From the NCBI GenBank assembly GCA_020444325.1, contig JAHLLD010000001.1:186001-250000 (forward strand): 64,000 nucleotides of DNA, read 5' to 3'. Source of the stretch: a bacterium (GTDB lineage: Bacteria; Bacteroidota; Ignavibacteria; SZUA-365). Every line of letters begins with the position of its first letter. The first letter of the stretch is position 1. Positions 1 through 8,074 of the stretch are shown piece after piece. The position numbers and the translations under genes are program-made. Below the pieces are notes generated by a model. The model was not told the DNA's origin, made no database searches, and worked only from the letters and a program-made list of their open reading frames with translations.

Positions 1-102
1 GGTGAACTTCTTTGCCGCTTTGATGTTATTATCGTGGAGTATTCCATCGGCGGCGAGCGCCGCATCAAACACTATCGCAACGCATTTACGTCCATGACCT
101 GA
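1..102 (+). CDS. C-terminal fragment of a YraN/UPF0102-like protein (5-prime end outside window)
   Basis: The frame is open from base 1 and stops with TGA at 100-102, giving 33 residues. The visible tail RFDVIIVEY...IKHYRNAF matches the usual end of UPF0102 (YraN) proteins, small predicted nucleases of the restriction-endonuclease-like fold that finish with an RFDV strand and an I-x-H-x-x-NAF helix. That likeness is from memory of the family; the catalytic part lies outside the window. The next gene starts 2 bases after this stop, so the two are probably co-transcribed. Function of the family is not firmly established. Confidence 0.55.
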   Translation, partial: GELLCRFDVIIVEYSIGGERRIKHYRNAFTSMT

Positions 103-104
103 CC

Positions 105-521
105 ATGCTCGAAACCCTCGCCACATGGCATCACTTCCTCGTGCACTTCGCCGTGGCCTTCGCCATCGGCAGTGTCGCCTTCGACGTCCTCGATTTCTTC
201 CTGAACAAGGAGAAATTCGAGCAAACCGGCTTTCACCTGATGATCGCCGCGATCCCCTTCCTCCTTCTCGCGGTGCTCACCGGCAACCTGGCCGAGACCT
301 ATCTGACCGGACTCGCTTCGCACGCAGCGGATCTCGAAAAGCACAAAACCTACGCAAACATCGCCGTCTGGGTATTTTCCGCCGCCGGTCTCTGGCGCCT
401 CTTCCTCCATTTCCGCCGCGAATACAACGGCATCCGCAAAGTCATCTACATTTTCATCATTACCACCGCGGCCATGAGCGTCTACCTCGCCGGCCTGCAC
501 GGGGGTATGTTGCGCCACTAG
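105..521 (+). CDS. DUF2231-like four-helix membrane protein
   Basis: 138 residues, almost all hydrophobic, with about four membrane segments (roughly residues 8-28, 42-62, 84-100 and 112-132). The pattern of an N-terminal H-x-x-x-V-H (WHHFLVHFAVAFAIG) followed by TGNLAETYLTG between helices 2 and 3 is typical of DUF2231 predicted membrane proteins; histidines in helices 1 and 4 could be haem or metal ligands, but this is inference. It starts 2 bases after the YraN-like stop, so it is likely the last gene of that operon. No signal peptide beyond the first helix. Specific function unknown. Confidence 0.6.
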   Translation: MLETLATWHHFLVHFAVAFAIGSVAFDVLDFFLNKEKFEQTGFHLMIAAIPFLLLAVLTGNLAETYLTGLASHAADLEKHKTYANIAVWVFSAAGLWRLFLHFRREYNGIRKVIYIFIITTAAMSVYLAGLHGGMLRH

Positions 522-755
522 AGCTCCCGCTCCGCGGTCGCGCGTGAGCGGCTTCGCCGCGCTTGAGCGCCGCTGCGCGGCGCGCAGGAGTTCTCCCGAC
601 TTCGTCGGCGGAACGCTGGAGATCCCGCTTCGCGGGATCGCGTGAGCGTAGCGAACTCAAGCGTGAGCGTAGCGAACTCAAGCGTGAGCCCCGCCTCGGC
701 GGGGCGAACTCCCGCGCGGCGAGTCCCAGAGGGACGAGCCGCTTTTTTCCATTGC
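522..755. repeat. Island of short GC-rich hairpin repeats
   Basis: The gap between the DUF2231 gene and the T9SS protein is packed with short palindromes, each with a small loop: GGCTTCGCC, GCCGCTGCGCGGC, CCGACTTCGTCGG, GATCCCGCTTCGCGGGATC and CCCCGCCTCGGCGGGG. Between them a 21-base word GTGAGCGTAGCGAACTCAA(GC) occurs twice in tandem (about 642-683). No open frame here looks like a real gene; the listed frames are low-complexity readings of the repeats. A similar but not identical island follows the next gene. Could act as transcript 3-prime structure or REP-like DNA. Confidence 0.75.
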
Positions 756-815
756 AACACTCCCGGGCATTTCCGATACTGCATTGATTTTACACATAGA
801 GTCCATTCAAACGGA

Positions 816-3005
816 ATGCCCATGCGAGTTGCTGCTGTTGTTATTGCCTGCGTTGTGATGTGTGCTGTGCCTGGACGGGCGCAGCAGGGTTGGGAGTGGC
901 AGAATCCGCTTCCCCATGGACAGTCGGTGAATGATATCGTCATGCTGGATGACATTCGGGGCGTGGCGGTGTGTGAAAATGGATATTACATGCACACGGC
1001 CGACGGCGGGAAAACGTGGAGTACCTGGCGGCTCGGACGCATGAACCTCGAGAAGGTGATTGCACTCCATGATGGCAGTCTTATCACGATAGCCGACCAA
1101 CAGCGCATTTACCGCAGCACGGACTTTGCCTATTCGTGGGACCTGGTGTACGAGGGCGGAACCTCCAATTCCGGGCTGCCGTCGGATATGGTGCTGGCGG
1201 ATGAGAACACGCTGGTGGGCTTCCTCAACGGTGCGCATGTCGTGATCTCGGAGGATGGCGGCAAAACCTGGAGACAGTTCACGAATTTCAATGTCTTCGG
1301 ACAGACACTCTACAGCATCAGCGCACAGTCGTCGACCACCTGGTATATCGTCACTTCCACCAATCTGTATAAAACCACCGATCGCGGGAAAAGCTGGTTC
1401 AACAATAATGGCAGTTTTGATGTGCGCGGGCTCACCCGTTTCGTGTACGTCGACTCATTGTATGGCTACCAGTTGCGGGAGGGACAGCTGCTCCGCACAC
1501 ACGATGGGGGACTGGGCTGGGAGGAGATGGATATTTTCGGTTTCGATACCGTCACCGATCTCGAAGCAGGACCGAAACTCGGCAGTACAGTATTCTGCAT
1601 GAGTGCGGGCCGCTATATCATCAATAAATCGAGTGACGCCGGTGGGAGCTGGAATATCAGCCTCACCGGATCCGCCTTCCCCGACGCCAATCCAAAGACC
1701 ATCGCCTTTGCCAACAGTCAGCTCGGATTTGTCGCCGGTGATGGGGGACGCATTCTCCGTACGGAAGATGGCGGACTCTCCTGGGCTATCGTGCATGGTA
1801 TCGGATACATTTCCACAATTTCAGACCTCGTCTTTTCAACTCCCGATTTCGGTATGGCGGCCACGTTCTCCTCCACCCTGTTGATCACAACGAATGGCGG
1901 ACGACGATGGGATGAAGTGCTACCCTCCTCGGAACATACACTGAGAAATGTCGCCGTGGCACCTGACGGGACATGGTACCTGACCGGGTTGACCAGTGCG
2001 AATGTGTATGACCTTCTTCGCAGTACCAATAATGGACTCACCTGGGAAGTGCTGAGCAGAATGCCGCTTGATTATGAAAGCAATCGTCCCGAACAGCCGT
2101 TGTCGCTTTACGCGCGTGCCAACGGTGAACTCTGGGTCGGCGCAACGTACAGCCTCCTCCTCCACTCCACCGATGGCGGTGTAACATGGGACCGGCAGGT
2201 CGTGGGCAATACGACACGCAATCCTTACAGCACCGGAGAGGACATCTTTTTCTTCGACCCGTCCATCATCATCTACGTGCGCGGCTCATCCATTGAGTAT
2301 TCCACGGACAACGGGCAGACCTGGGACAGCAGATACACAAACAATGGGCGCTCCCTGCGCGAGGTGCAGTTTGTGACGCCGGATGTGGGGTATGCGCTCA
2401 CACCTTCGGATTTCGGTCGCACCTCCGATGGCGGGGTGACCTGGGATGTCACATGGGGATTCATGCCCCAGCTGCTGCACTATTTCGATGAGTGGAACGG
2501 TGTTATGCTGTGGACAAATGCGGACCAGGACGATCTGGGTTATCTGCTGCGCAGCAGCGATGGCGGACAGACGTATGAAAAGCTCTCCCTGAACGAAAAT
2601 GTCAACTGGTCCGACTGGTACTGGCATTCCCGTGACCTCGCATGGGCATACGGGTATGGCGGACTCATCAGGCGCAATGACAGCGGCGGACTCGTGTCAG
2701 CTGATCCACTCGCTGCACTGCCCTCCCTCCTGCAGCTCCAGCCCGGCTATCCCAATCCCTGGTCCCGCACAAGGCACAGCACGGTTACCGTGCCCTTCAC
2801 CCTCAGCAGCTCCGCCCCGGTACAGCTCACACTGTACGACATGCTCGGGCGTCCCGCAACCGTGATGGATCAGGGACTGCTGTCCCCCGGATTCCATCAG
2901 GTCACCATCGACCGCTCCCGGCTCGTCACCCTGGCACCCGGACTCTATCTCTACCGCCTCAGCGCCGGCGATGCCTCCCGCACCGGACGACTGGTCGTCA
3001 AGTAG
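816..3005 (+). CDS. Secreted Asp-box/YCF48-type propeller protein with T9SS C-terminal sorting domain
   Basis: 729 residues from the ATG at 816 (a second in-frame ATG at 822 is equally possible); the frame extends upstream through repeat DNA, which I exclude because the signal peptide MRVAAVVIACVVMCAVPGRA starts only here. The mature part carries about a dozen Asp-box motifs (TDGGKTW, EDGGKTW, TDRGKSW, EDGGLSW, TDGGVTW, TDNGQTW, SDGGVTW), the signature of BNR/YCF48-like beta-propellers. The last ~85 residues (YPNPW..., VQLTLYDMLGR, LAPGLYLYRL, GRLVVK) are a type A T9SS sorting domain, so it should be exported through the outer membrane and anchored or released. Ligand unknown. Hairpin-repeat islands lie on both sides. 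Confidence 0.85.
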   Translation: MPMRVAAVVIACVVMCAVPGRAQQGWEWQNPLPHGQSVNDIVMLDDIRGVAVCENGYYMHTADGGKTWSTWRLGRMNLEKVIALHDGSLITIADQQRIYRSTDFAYSWDLVYEGGTSNSGLPSDMVLADENTLVGFLNGAHVVISEDGGKTWRQFTNFNVFGQTLYSISAQSSTTWYIVTSTNLYKTTDRGKSWFNNNGSFDVRGLTRFVYVDSLYGYQLREGQLLRTHDGGLGWEEMDIFGFDTVTDLEAGPKLGSTVFCMSAGRYIINKSSDAGGSWNISLTGSAFPDANPKTIAFANSQLGFVAGDGGRILRTEDGGLSWAIVHGIGYISTISDLVFSTPDFGMAATFSSTLLITTNGGRRWDEVLPSSEHTLRNVAVAPDGTWYLTGLTSANVYDLLRSTNNGLTWEVLSRMPLDYESNRPEQPLSLYARANGELWVGATYSLLLHSTDGGVTWDRQVVGNTTRNPYSTGEDIFFFDPSIIIYVRGSSIEYSTDNGQTWDSRYTNNGRSLREVQFVTPDVGYALTPSDFGRTSDGGVTWDVTWGFMPQLLHYFDEWNGVMLWTNADQDDLGYLLRSSDGGQTYEKLSLNENVNWSDWYWHSRDLAWAYGYGGLIRRNDSGGLVSADPLAALPSLLQLQPGYPNPWSRTRHSTVTVPFTLSSSAPVQLTLYDMLGRPATVMDQGLLSPGFHQVTIDRSRLVTLAPGLYLYRLSAGDASRTGRLVVK

Positions 3006-3230
3006 GTGTTTGCGCTGACGCGCAGTTGTTTGCGCAGATGCGCAGGTGTTTCCCGCTGCGTTCGTCCCACTTCGCGGGAGAACTTCGCGGGAGGTGTTTG
3101 CGCTGATGCGCAGGTCTTGCCGAATACGTCCCGCGAAGCGGGACGACAACTCCCCCGCAACGCGGGGGAAACGACACAGCGACCTGTCCGCCGAAGTTCG
3201 AGCGGAGCGAGAACGAAGGGGGAGCTGTGA
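3006..3230. repeat. Second hairpin-repeat island, after the T9SS gene
   Basis: Directly after the stop codon a ~20-base word GTGTTTGCGCTGATGCGCAG occurs three times with small changes (about 3006-3025, 3027-3046, 3093-3112); each copy can form TGCGC-TGAT-GCGCA. Further palindromes follow: CCCGCGAAGCGGG, CCCCCGCAACGCGGGGG and GTTCGAGCGGAGCGAGAAC. The style matches the island at 522-755 but the words differ. No credible gene. Confidence 0.75.
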
Positions 3231-3236
3231 TAACAG

Positions 3237-3298
3237 CCTCGCAAGCAAAAAAAAACCGCCAATCCTAGAAGATTGGCGGTTTATTTTTGCTTGCGAGG
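3237..3298. terminator. Bidirectional intrinsic terminator
   Basis: An inner perfect stem ACCGCCAATC / GATTGGCGGT (3255-3264 / 3271-3280, loop CTAGAA) sits inside an outer perfect stem CCTCGCAAGCAAAAA / TTTTTGCTTGCGAGG (3237-3251 / 3284-3298). A/T tracts on both sides of the inner stem let it end transcripts from either direction: the T9SS gene on plus and korA-korB on minus, which converge here. Confidence 0.9.
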
Positions 3299-3300
3299 TA

Positions 3301-4353
3301 TTACTTACCGTTGCCTTCGATTTCCCAGGTGGCGCCGTTGTGGAGGAGGGCGTTGAGGTCGCCCGCGCCCTCCTTTTCGATGGCGAGCTGGACATGTTTA
3401 TCCAGTTCTTCTTCGTAGGTGGGACGTTCGATGTCGAGGAAGACGCCCAGCGGCATGGGGAAGTCAGGCTGGTCGTTCATGTGGCCGAGGATGAAGGCCA
3501 GTTCCTTCGACTTTTCGTCATGCACGAGCAGGTCGCTTTCGCTGTAGTCGTCGAGCGACACAATCTGGGGACGGAAGCCGTCGAGGCGGATACCCTTGTC
3601 GCGGTTGTTGCCGAACACCAGCGGTTTGCCATGTTCGAGCAGGACGGTGTTGTCGCCGCGGGTTTCCTTGTTTGTATAGATATCGTAGGCTTTGTCGTTG
3701 AAAATGACACAGTTCTGCAGCAGGTCAATGAACGACGTACCCTTGTGCTGGGCCATGCGCAGCAGCATTTCCTTCAGGTGCTTCGGATCGCGGTCCATCG
3801 AACGCGCGACGAATGTGCCTTCGGCGCCGAGCGCGATGAGCACGGGATTGAAGGGATGATCGATCACGCCCTGGGGCGAGGTTTTCGTCTTCTGGCCATG
3901 CTGTGAGGTCGGGGAATACTGTCCCTTCGTCAGCGCGTAGATGCGGTTGTTGAACATCATGACATTGATGTCAACGTTGCGGCGCAGGGCATGGATGAAG
4001 TGATTGCCGCCGATGGAGAGGCAGTCGCCGTCACCGGTGGAAACCCAGACCGACAGCTTGGGATGTCCCGCTTTGAGTCCGGAGGCGATGGCGAGCGCGC
4101 GTCCATGGATGCCGTGGAAGCCGTACGTGCTCATGTAATACGGGAAACGGCTGGAGCAGCCGATACCCGCGATCACGGCGATGTCTTCCTTTTTCACCCC
4201 GATTTCGGGGAGGGTGCGCTGCAGCTGTGAGAGCATGGAATAGTCACCGCAACCCGGACACCAGCGAACATCCTGATCGGAAGCGAGGTCCTTCGGGGTA
4301 AGTTTCTTTACCTGGTCGTCGAGCTGTTCTTTTGTTGCTTCTTCGTTACTCAT
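3301..4353 (-). CDS. korB: 2-oxoacid:ferredoxin oxidoreductase, beta subunit
   Basis: 350 residues, the usual length for KorB. The subunit binds thiamine diphosphate and a [4Fe-4S] cluster and, with KorA, catalyses the reversible oxidative decarboxylation of a 2-oxoacid (probably 2-oxoglutarate) with CoA and ferredoxin. Seen: WCPGCGDY at 31-38 and IGCSSRFPYYM near 64-74 (cluster cysteines), and the ThDP motif GDGD...NN from 107 to 136. It lies 15 bases after korA and ends 3 bases from the bidirectional terminator. Substrate choice between 2-oxoglutarate and other 2-oxoacids is inferred from overall resemblance. No ferredoxin-type delta subunit gene is adjacent, as is normal for this two-subunit form. 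Confidence 0.92.
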   Translation of the reverse strand: MSNEEATKEQLDDQVKKLTPKDLASDQDVRWCPGCGDYSMLSQLQRTLPEIGVKKEDIAVIAGIGCSSRFPYYMSTYGFHGIHGRALAIASGLKAGHPKLSVWVSTGDGDCLSIGGNHFIHALRRNVDINVMMFNNRIYALTKGQYSPTSQHGQKTKTSPQGVIDHPFNPVLIALGAEGTFVARSMDRDPKHLKEMLLRMAQHKGTSFIDLLQNCVIFNDKAYDIYTNKETRGDNTVLLEHGKPLVFGNNRDKGIRLDGFRPQIVSLDDYSESDLLVHDEKSKELAFILGHMNDQPDFPMPLGVFLDIERPTYEEELDKHVQLAIEKEGAGDLNALLHNGATWEIEGNGK

Positions 4354-4368
4354 GTATTCCTCGCACGC

Positions 4369-6240
4369 TTAAATACTTTTCAGGATTTCGTTCGCCTTGT
4401 CCTCAATCTCGCCCGGAGTGAAGGGCAGACCCTGCACCTTGGAATAGGTGATGGTGTCAATGCGGTACTGTGCGCGCAGCAGGAAGGCCAGCTGTCCGAG
4501 ATTCAGCTCGGGGATGAGCACTTTCTTGTAGCGGCGCAGCATGTCGCCCAGGTTTTTCGGGAAGGGATTGAGATGCTTGACGTGGATGTGCGCGACGGAC
4601 TTGCCGTCACTCTGCAAACGTTCGACGGCGGAACGAATGGCACCGTAGGTACCGCCCCAGCCGACAATGGCGAGCTCGCCTTCGTCCGCACCGAAGACGG
4701 TCTGGTCGGGGATATCGTTGGCGATATTCGCGACCTTGCGATCACGCATTTCCACCATGAACTGGTGATTCGCCGGATCGTGACTCACGTTGCCGGTGAT
4801 GTGCTGCTTCTCGAGTCCACCAATACGATGTTCGAAGCCTTCCATGCCGGGCACCGCCCAGGGACGGGAAAGATGCTCGTCGCGGACGTACGGCTTGAAA
4901 TTCTCGGGATCGGTCGCGAAAGGCACGGAGATGTCGGGCAGGTCTTCGGCGTTCGGGATGAGCCATGGCTCGGAGCCGTTGGCGATGTAGCCGTCGGTGA
5001 GGAGAATGACCGGCGTCATGTACTTGATCGCGAGGCGTGCGGCCTCAAAGGCGCCGTAGAAGCAGCCGGCCGGAGAGCAGGCCGCGATCACGGGAACAGG
5101 GGCTTCGCCGTTGCGTCCAAGTATGGCCTGGTACAGGTCTGACTGCTCGGTCTTCGTGGGAAGTCCTGTCGAGGGTCCGCCACGCTGCACGTTGATGATG
5201 ACCAGCGGCAGCTCGACCATGAGGGCGAGTCCGATGGCTTCGGTTTTCAGCGCCATACCCGGACCCGAGGTGGTCGTGAATGCCAGTGAGCCGCCGTAGG
5301 ACGCGCCGATCGCGGTACAGATACCGGCGATTTCATCTTCCGCCTGGAACGTGCGGAAGTTGAAGCGTTTCTGATGCGAAAGCTCCTGCAGGATTTCACT
5401 TGCGGGGGTAATGGGATAGGAACCGAGGAAGCCCGGCAGACCGGCCTTCTGCGTTGCGGCCACCATGCCGAGTGCCGTGGCTTCGTTGCCCGTCACATTG
5501 CGGTAGGTGCCTGCCGGCAGTTCCGCGGGACGCACTTCGTACTGCACGGTAAAAGTCTCGGTAATGTTGCCAAAGTTGTATCCGGCCTTAAGCGCCTTCG
5601 TATTGGCATCCGCCACTGCGGGCAGCTTACCGAATTTCTGCTGTATCCATTCAAGCGTCTGATCCATGGGACGATTGTACATCCAGTACAGCAATCCCAG
5701 GGCGAAGAAATTCTTCGAACGCATCATATCTTTCTTTGAAAGACCGGTGTCTTCGAGCGCCGCCGTCGTCAAGGTGGTAATGGGCACGGGGAAGACTTTG
5801 TAACCCTTCAGCGAGTTGTCTTCCAGAGGGCTCGTATCATACTTGGCGAGTTTCAGGTTCTTGGCATCGAAGGCATCGGTATTGACGATGATATTCCCTC
5901 CTTCGTGCAGCAGCTTCAGGTTCACTTTCAGCGCGGCGGGATTCATCGCGACGAGCGTATCGAAACGATCGCCCGGAGTATGAATGGCCTTGCTGCTGAA
6001 GTGAATCTGGAAACCGGAGACACCGTAGAGGGTTCCGGCCGGTGCGCGGATTTCGGAGGGGTAGTCGGGGAAGGTGCTGAGATCGTTACCGAGCTGCGCC
6101 GTTGTGGAAGTGAACTGGTTTCCGGTCAGCTGCATGCCGTCTCCGGAGTCGCCAGCAAAGCGGATGGTTACCTCATCGACTTCGATGTACTGCACCGATT
6201 TGGTTTTTTTTCCGTCCGCCGTTTCAACTGTTGTTGCCAT
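4369..6240 (-). CDS. korA: 2-oxoacid:ferredoxin oxidoreductase, alpha subunit (gamma-alpha fusion)
   Basis: 623 residues. The N-terminal ~200 residues are the gamma domain ([14 protein letters not shown] near 28-41), fused to the alpha pyrimidine-binding domain starting with [15 protein letters not shown] near 275 and [10 protein letters not shown]. This fusion is standard for KorA. It partners KorB in reductive or oxidative carbon flow between succinyl-CoA and 2-oxoglutarate (reverse or ordinary TCA cycle). The first gene of a two-gene operon with a clear promoter 38 bases upstream of the ATG. Nothing truncated. Confidence 0.92.
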   Translation of the reverse strand: MATTVETADGKKTKSVQYIEVDEVTIRFAGDSGDGMQLTGNQFTSTTAQLGNDLSTFPDYPSEIRAPAGTLYGVSGFQIHFSSKAIHTPGDRFDTLVAMNPAALKVNLKLLHEGGNIIVNTDAFDAKNLKLAKYDTSPLEDNSLKGYKVFPVPITTLTTAALEDTGLSKKDMMRSKNFFALGLLYWMYNRPMDQTLEWIQQKFGKLPAVADANTKALKAGYNFGNITETFTVQYEVRPAELPAGTYRNVTGNEATALGMVAATQKAGLPGFLGSYPITPASEILQELSHQKRFNFRTFQAEDEIAGICTAIGASYGGSLAFTTTSGPGMALKTEAIGLALMVELPLVIINVQRGGPSTGLPTKTEQSDLYQAILGRNGEAPVPVIAACSPAGCFYGAFEAARLAIKYMTPVILLTDGYIANGSEPWLIPNAEDLPDISVPFATDPENFKPYVRDEHLSRPWAVPGMEGFEHRIGGLEKQHITGNVSHDPANHQFMVEMRDRKVANIANDIPDQTVFGADEGELAIVGWGGTYGAIRSAVERLQSDGKSVAHIHVKHLNPFPKNLGDMLRRYKKVLIPELNLGQLAFLLRAQYRIDTITYSKVQGLPFTPGEIEDKANEILKSI

Positions 6241-6277
6241 CTTGTTACCTGATCACTGAACAAATGTCCGATAATAT

Positions 6278-6308
6278 TAAATATAGAATGTCCCCATGAA
6301 GGGGACAA
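6278..6308 (-). promoter_or_regulatory. korAB promoter with inverted repeat in the spacer
   Basis: On the minus strand TTG (6306-6308), 20 bases, then TATATTTA (6278-6285), the Bacteroidota-type promoter form. The spacer contains a perfect inverted repeat TGTCCCC-TTCAT-GGGGACA (6289-6307), which overlaps the TTG box and would suit a repressor dimer. korA starts at 6240, about 31 bases downstream of the expected start point. Confidence 0.7.
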
Positions 6309-6365
6309 CCTATTTATACAGTATGATCTTTTTTTCTGGCGCGCGTATTATGTGCTGTCAGAGGG

Positions 6366-6821
6366 TCAGGATTCGAGCCTCGTCACCCATACCTTGACCT
6401 TTGCCATGACATTGGTATGCAGCTTGATCTTGACCGTATAGATACCGAGAACCTTGATGGGTTCGTCGATTTCAATCTTGCGACGATCGATGTTGAAGCC
6501 CTTTTCCGCGAGCTTCTCCGCGATCATTTCCTTGGTGACGGAACCGAACAACTTGTCTTCCTCACCGACCTGCATGGGAATGGTGATGGCATTCTCATGC
6601 TTTTCGAGTTCGGCTGCGAGGGATTCTGCATCCTTGAGTTCACGGTTCATCTTGACCTGCAGGCGCTTGCGCTCCTGTTCGAGGACCTGCATGTTGCCTT
6701 CGGTCGCGACATAGGCCATACCACGGGGCAGCAGGTAATTGCGTGCGTACCCGTCCTTGACCGACACGACTTCACCCATGTTGCCAAGGGTTTCAATGTT
6801 CTGACGAAGGATTACTTTCAT
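6366..6821 (-). CDS. rplI: 50S ribosomal protein L9
   Basis: 151 residues, normal length. The N-terminal L9 domain shows MKVILRQNIETLGNMGEVV and the family signature GYARNYLLPRGMA; a long charged connecting helix (EQERKRLQVKMNRELKDAE) leads to the C-terminal domain. Binds 23S rRNA at the base of the L1 stalk. Last gene of rpsF-ssb-rplI, 48 bases after ssb; rpsR, expected between them, is absent. Confidence 0.96.
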   Translation of the reverse strand: MKVILRQNIETLGNMGEVVSVKDGYARNYLLPRGMAYVATEGNMQVLEQERKRLQVKMNRELKDAESLAAELEKHENAITIPMQVGEEDKLFGSVTKEMIAEKLAEKGFNIDRRKIEIDEPIKVLGIYTVKIKLHTNVMAKVKVWVTRLES

Positions 6822-6869
6822 GATTATCTCCAGTCGGGAATCGTTAATTGCTCTCTAAAATCTGTATGG

Positions 6870-7355
6870 TCAGGAATCGTCGCCTGACCGGGAAAATGAG
6901 TCTGCGTCGAGATTGAAGAAACTGTCGTCGCCGTCGAATACGAACAGGTGATCGTCGTCTTCACCCTCACTGAACTCGTGGTGATCATGACCGTTGCCGT
7001 TGTGGCGCTGAAACTTGTTGAGAAACTGGATGCGCCGTGCCTTGACTTCAAGGATGCTCCGGTGACTGCCATCTTCCGTGCGCCAGTTGCGCGTCTGCAG
7101 TTCACCTTCCACGAGCACCGCGCTGCCTTTCCGCAGACGCTGGTTGCAGCTTTCGGCAAGTTTGTTCCAGGCGACGATGCCGATATAGCACACGTCTTCC
7201 TGCCAGTTATTGTTTCTATCCTTGTACCGCCTGTTCGAGGCGATGGAAAAATTGACGACGGGCGTATTGTTGGATGTCGTGCGGAACACCGGATCCTTGG
7301 TCAGATTACCAACGATCAAAACGTAGTTCAGTTCCGGCATCTTGAGATCTGCCAT
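6870..7355 (-). CDS. ssb: Single-stranded DNA-binding protein
   Basis: 161 residues. The first ~115 form the OB fold (LNYVLIVGNLTKDPVFR, VVNFSIASNRRYKD, VLVEGELQTRNW). The tail is short and acidic (GEGEDD-like, DGDDS) but ends in SRSGDDS and lacks the usual DDD-x-PF tip that binds partner repair and replication proteins. It sits between rpsF and rplI as in most bacteria, with an 80-base gap after rpsF that contains the hairpin GCACGG-ATGA-CCGTGC (7412-7427). An in-frame second Met (residue 6) is an alternative start. A second SSB with a canonical tip may exist elsewhere. Confidence 0.92.
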   Translation of the reverse strand: MADLKMPELNYVLIVGNLTKDPVFRTTSNNTPVVNFSIASNRRYKDRNNNWQEDVCYIGIVAWNKLAESCNQRLRKGSAVLVEGELQTRNWRTEDGSHRSILEVKARRIQFLNKFQRHNGNGHDHHEFSEGEDDDHLFVFDGDDSFFNLDADSFSRSGDDS

Positions 7356-7435
7356 TGAGCATCCTCATCATTTCGAGTTCATCTACATCGCGTCCGGCAT
7401 AGGCATGCACAGCACGGATGACCGTGCACAGCCCA

Positions 7436-7981
7436 TTATGCGTCCTTGGATTCCTCTTCGGTTTCCTTCTCCGCTTTCTCGTCGGCCTTCTCTTCTTCTT
7501 TCTTCTCTTCCTTTGCGTCGGCCGGCTTCTCGTCAGCCTTCGCATCGTCGGCCTTCTTCTCGTCGGCCTTCTTCTCATCGGCCTTCTTCTCATCGGCCTT
7601 TTTGTCGTCAGGCTTCCTGTCTTCCGACTTGCCGTCCTTGCCGCGATCCTGCATGGCGAAAGCGAGGCGATCCTGCTTGGCTTTGAGTTCGCGGGCATCG
7701 AGAGTCAGCGTCAGGAAGCGCATCACGTTCTCATCCAGCGTCAGAAAACGCTCGACCTTTTCGATGATGCGGCCTTCGGCCTGGAACTCGACGGTGATGT
7801 AGTAACCGTTATGTTTTTTGGAAATCGGGTAGGCGAGACGACGGCGGCCGATATGCTCGGTGTTGACGAGTTCCCCACCGTTTTTCACGATGGTATCCTC
7901 GGCCATCTTGACCGTGTTTTCAATCTGTCCATCATCCAATCCCGGATTGACGATGAACGTACATTCATAGTAGCGTTTCAT
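7436..7981 (-). CDS. rpsF: 30S ribosomal protein S6 with long charged C-terminal tail
   Basis: 181 residues from the ATG at 7981, which begins with the typical MKRYYECTFIVNPGL; the frame runs further upstream but through a terminator hairpin. Residues 1-~95 are the S6 fold (GRRRLAYPISKKHNGYY, the YxI strand and ERFLTLDENVMRFL). From about 110 the protein is a low-complexity tail of Lys, Ala, Asp and Glu with a repeated KADE motif, nearly doubling the usual length. S6 binds the platform of the 30S subunit with S18, whose gene is not here. A terminator for hppA lies just upstream, so this operon should have its own start, though I see no clear promoter. Confidence 0.94.
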   Translation of the reverse strand: MKRYYECTFIVNPGLDDGQIENTVKMAEDTIVKNGGELVNTEHIGRRRLAYPISKKHNGYYITVEFQAEGRIIEKVERFLTLDENVMRFLTLTLDARELKAKQDRLAFAMQDRGKDGKSEDRKPDDKKADEKKADEKKADEKKADDAKADEKPADAKEEKKEEEKADEKAEKETEEESKDA

Positions 7982-8017
7982 AGGAAAAGCGCCCTGTGGA
8001 CTGTGAAACAAAAGGCC

Positions 8018-8039
8018 CGGCGGCGCAACAGCGCCGCCG
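8018..8039 (-). terminator. Intrinsic terminator after hppA
   Basis: Perfect 9-bp stem CGGCGGCGC / GCGCCGCCG with a 4-base loop, followed on the minus strand by GGCCTTTTGTTT. It lies 36 bases after the hppA stop and separates that operon from rpsF. Confidence 0.75.
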
Positions 8040-8074
8040 AGCAGGGACATACATTCTAAAGAACAACTTCCGTT

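Noticed and set aside
642-815. Extended N-terminus of the Asp-box protein
   Set aside because: The extra residues are translated repeat DNA (repeated SVANS) and would bury the signal peptide; the start at 816 or 822 is better.
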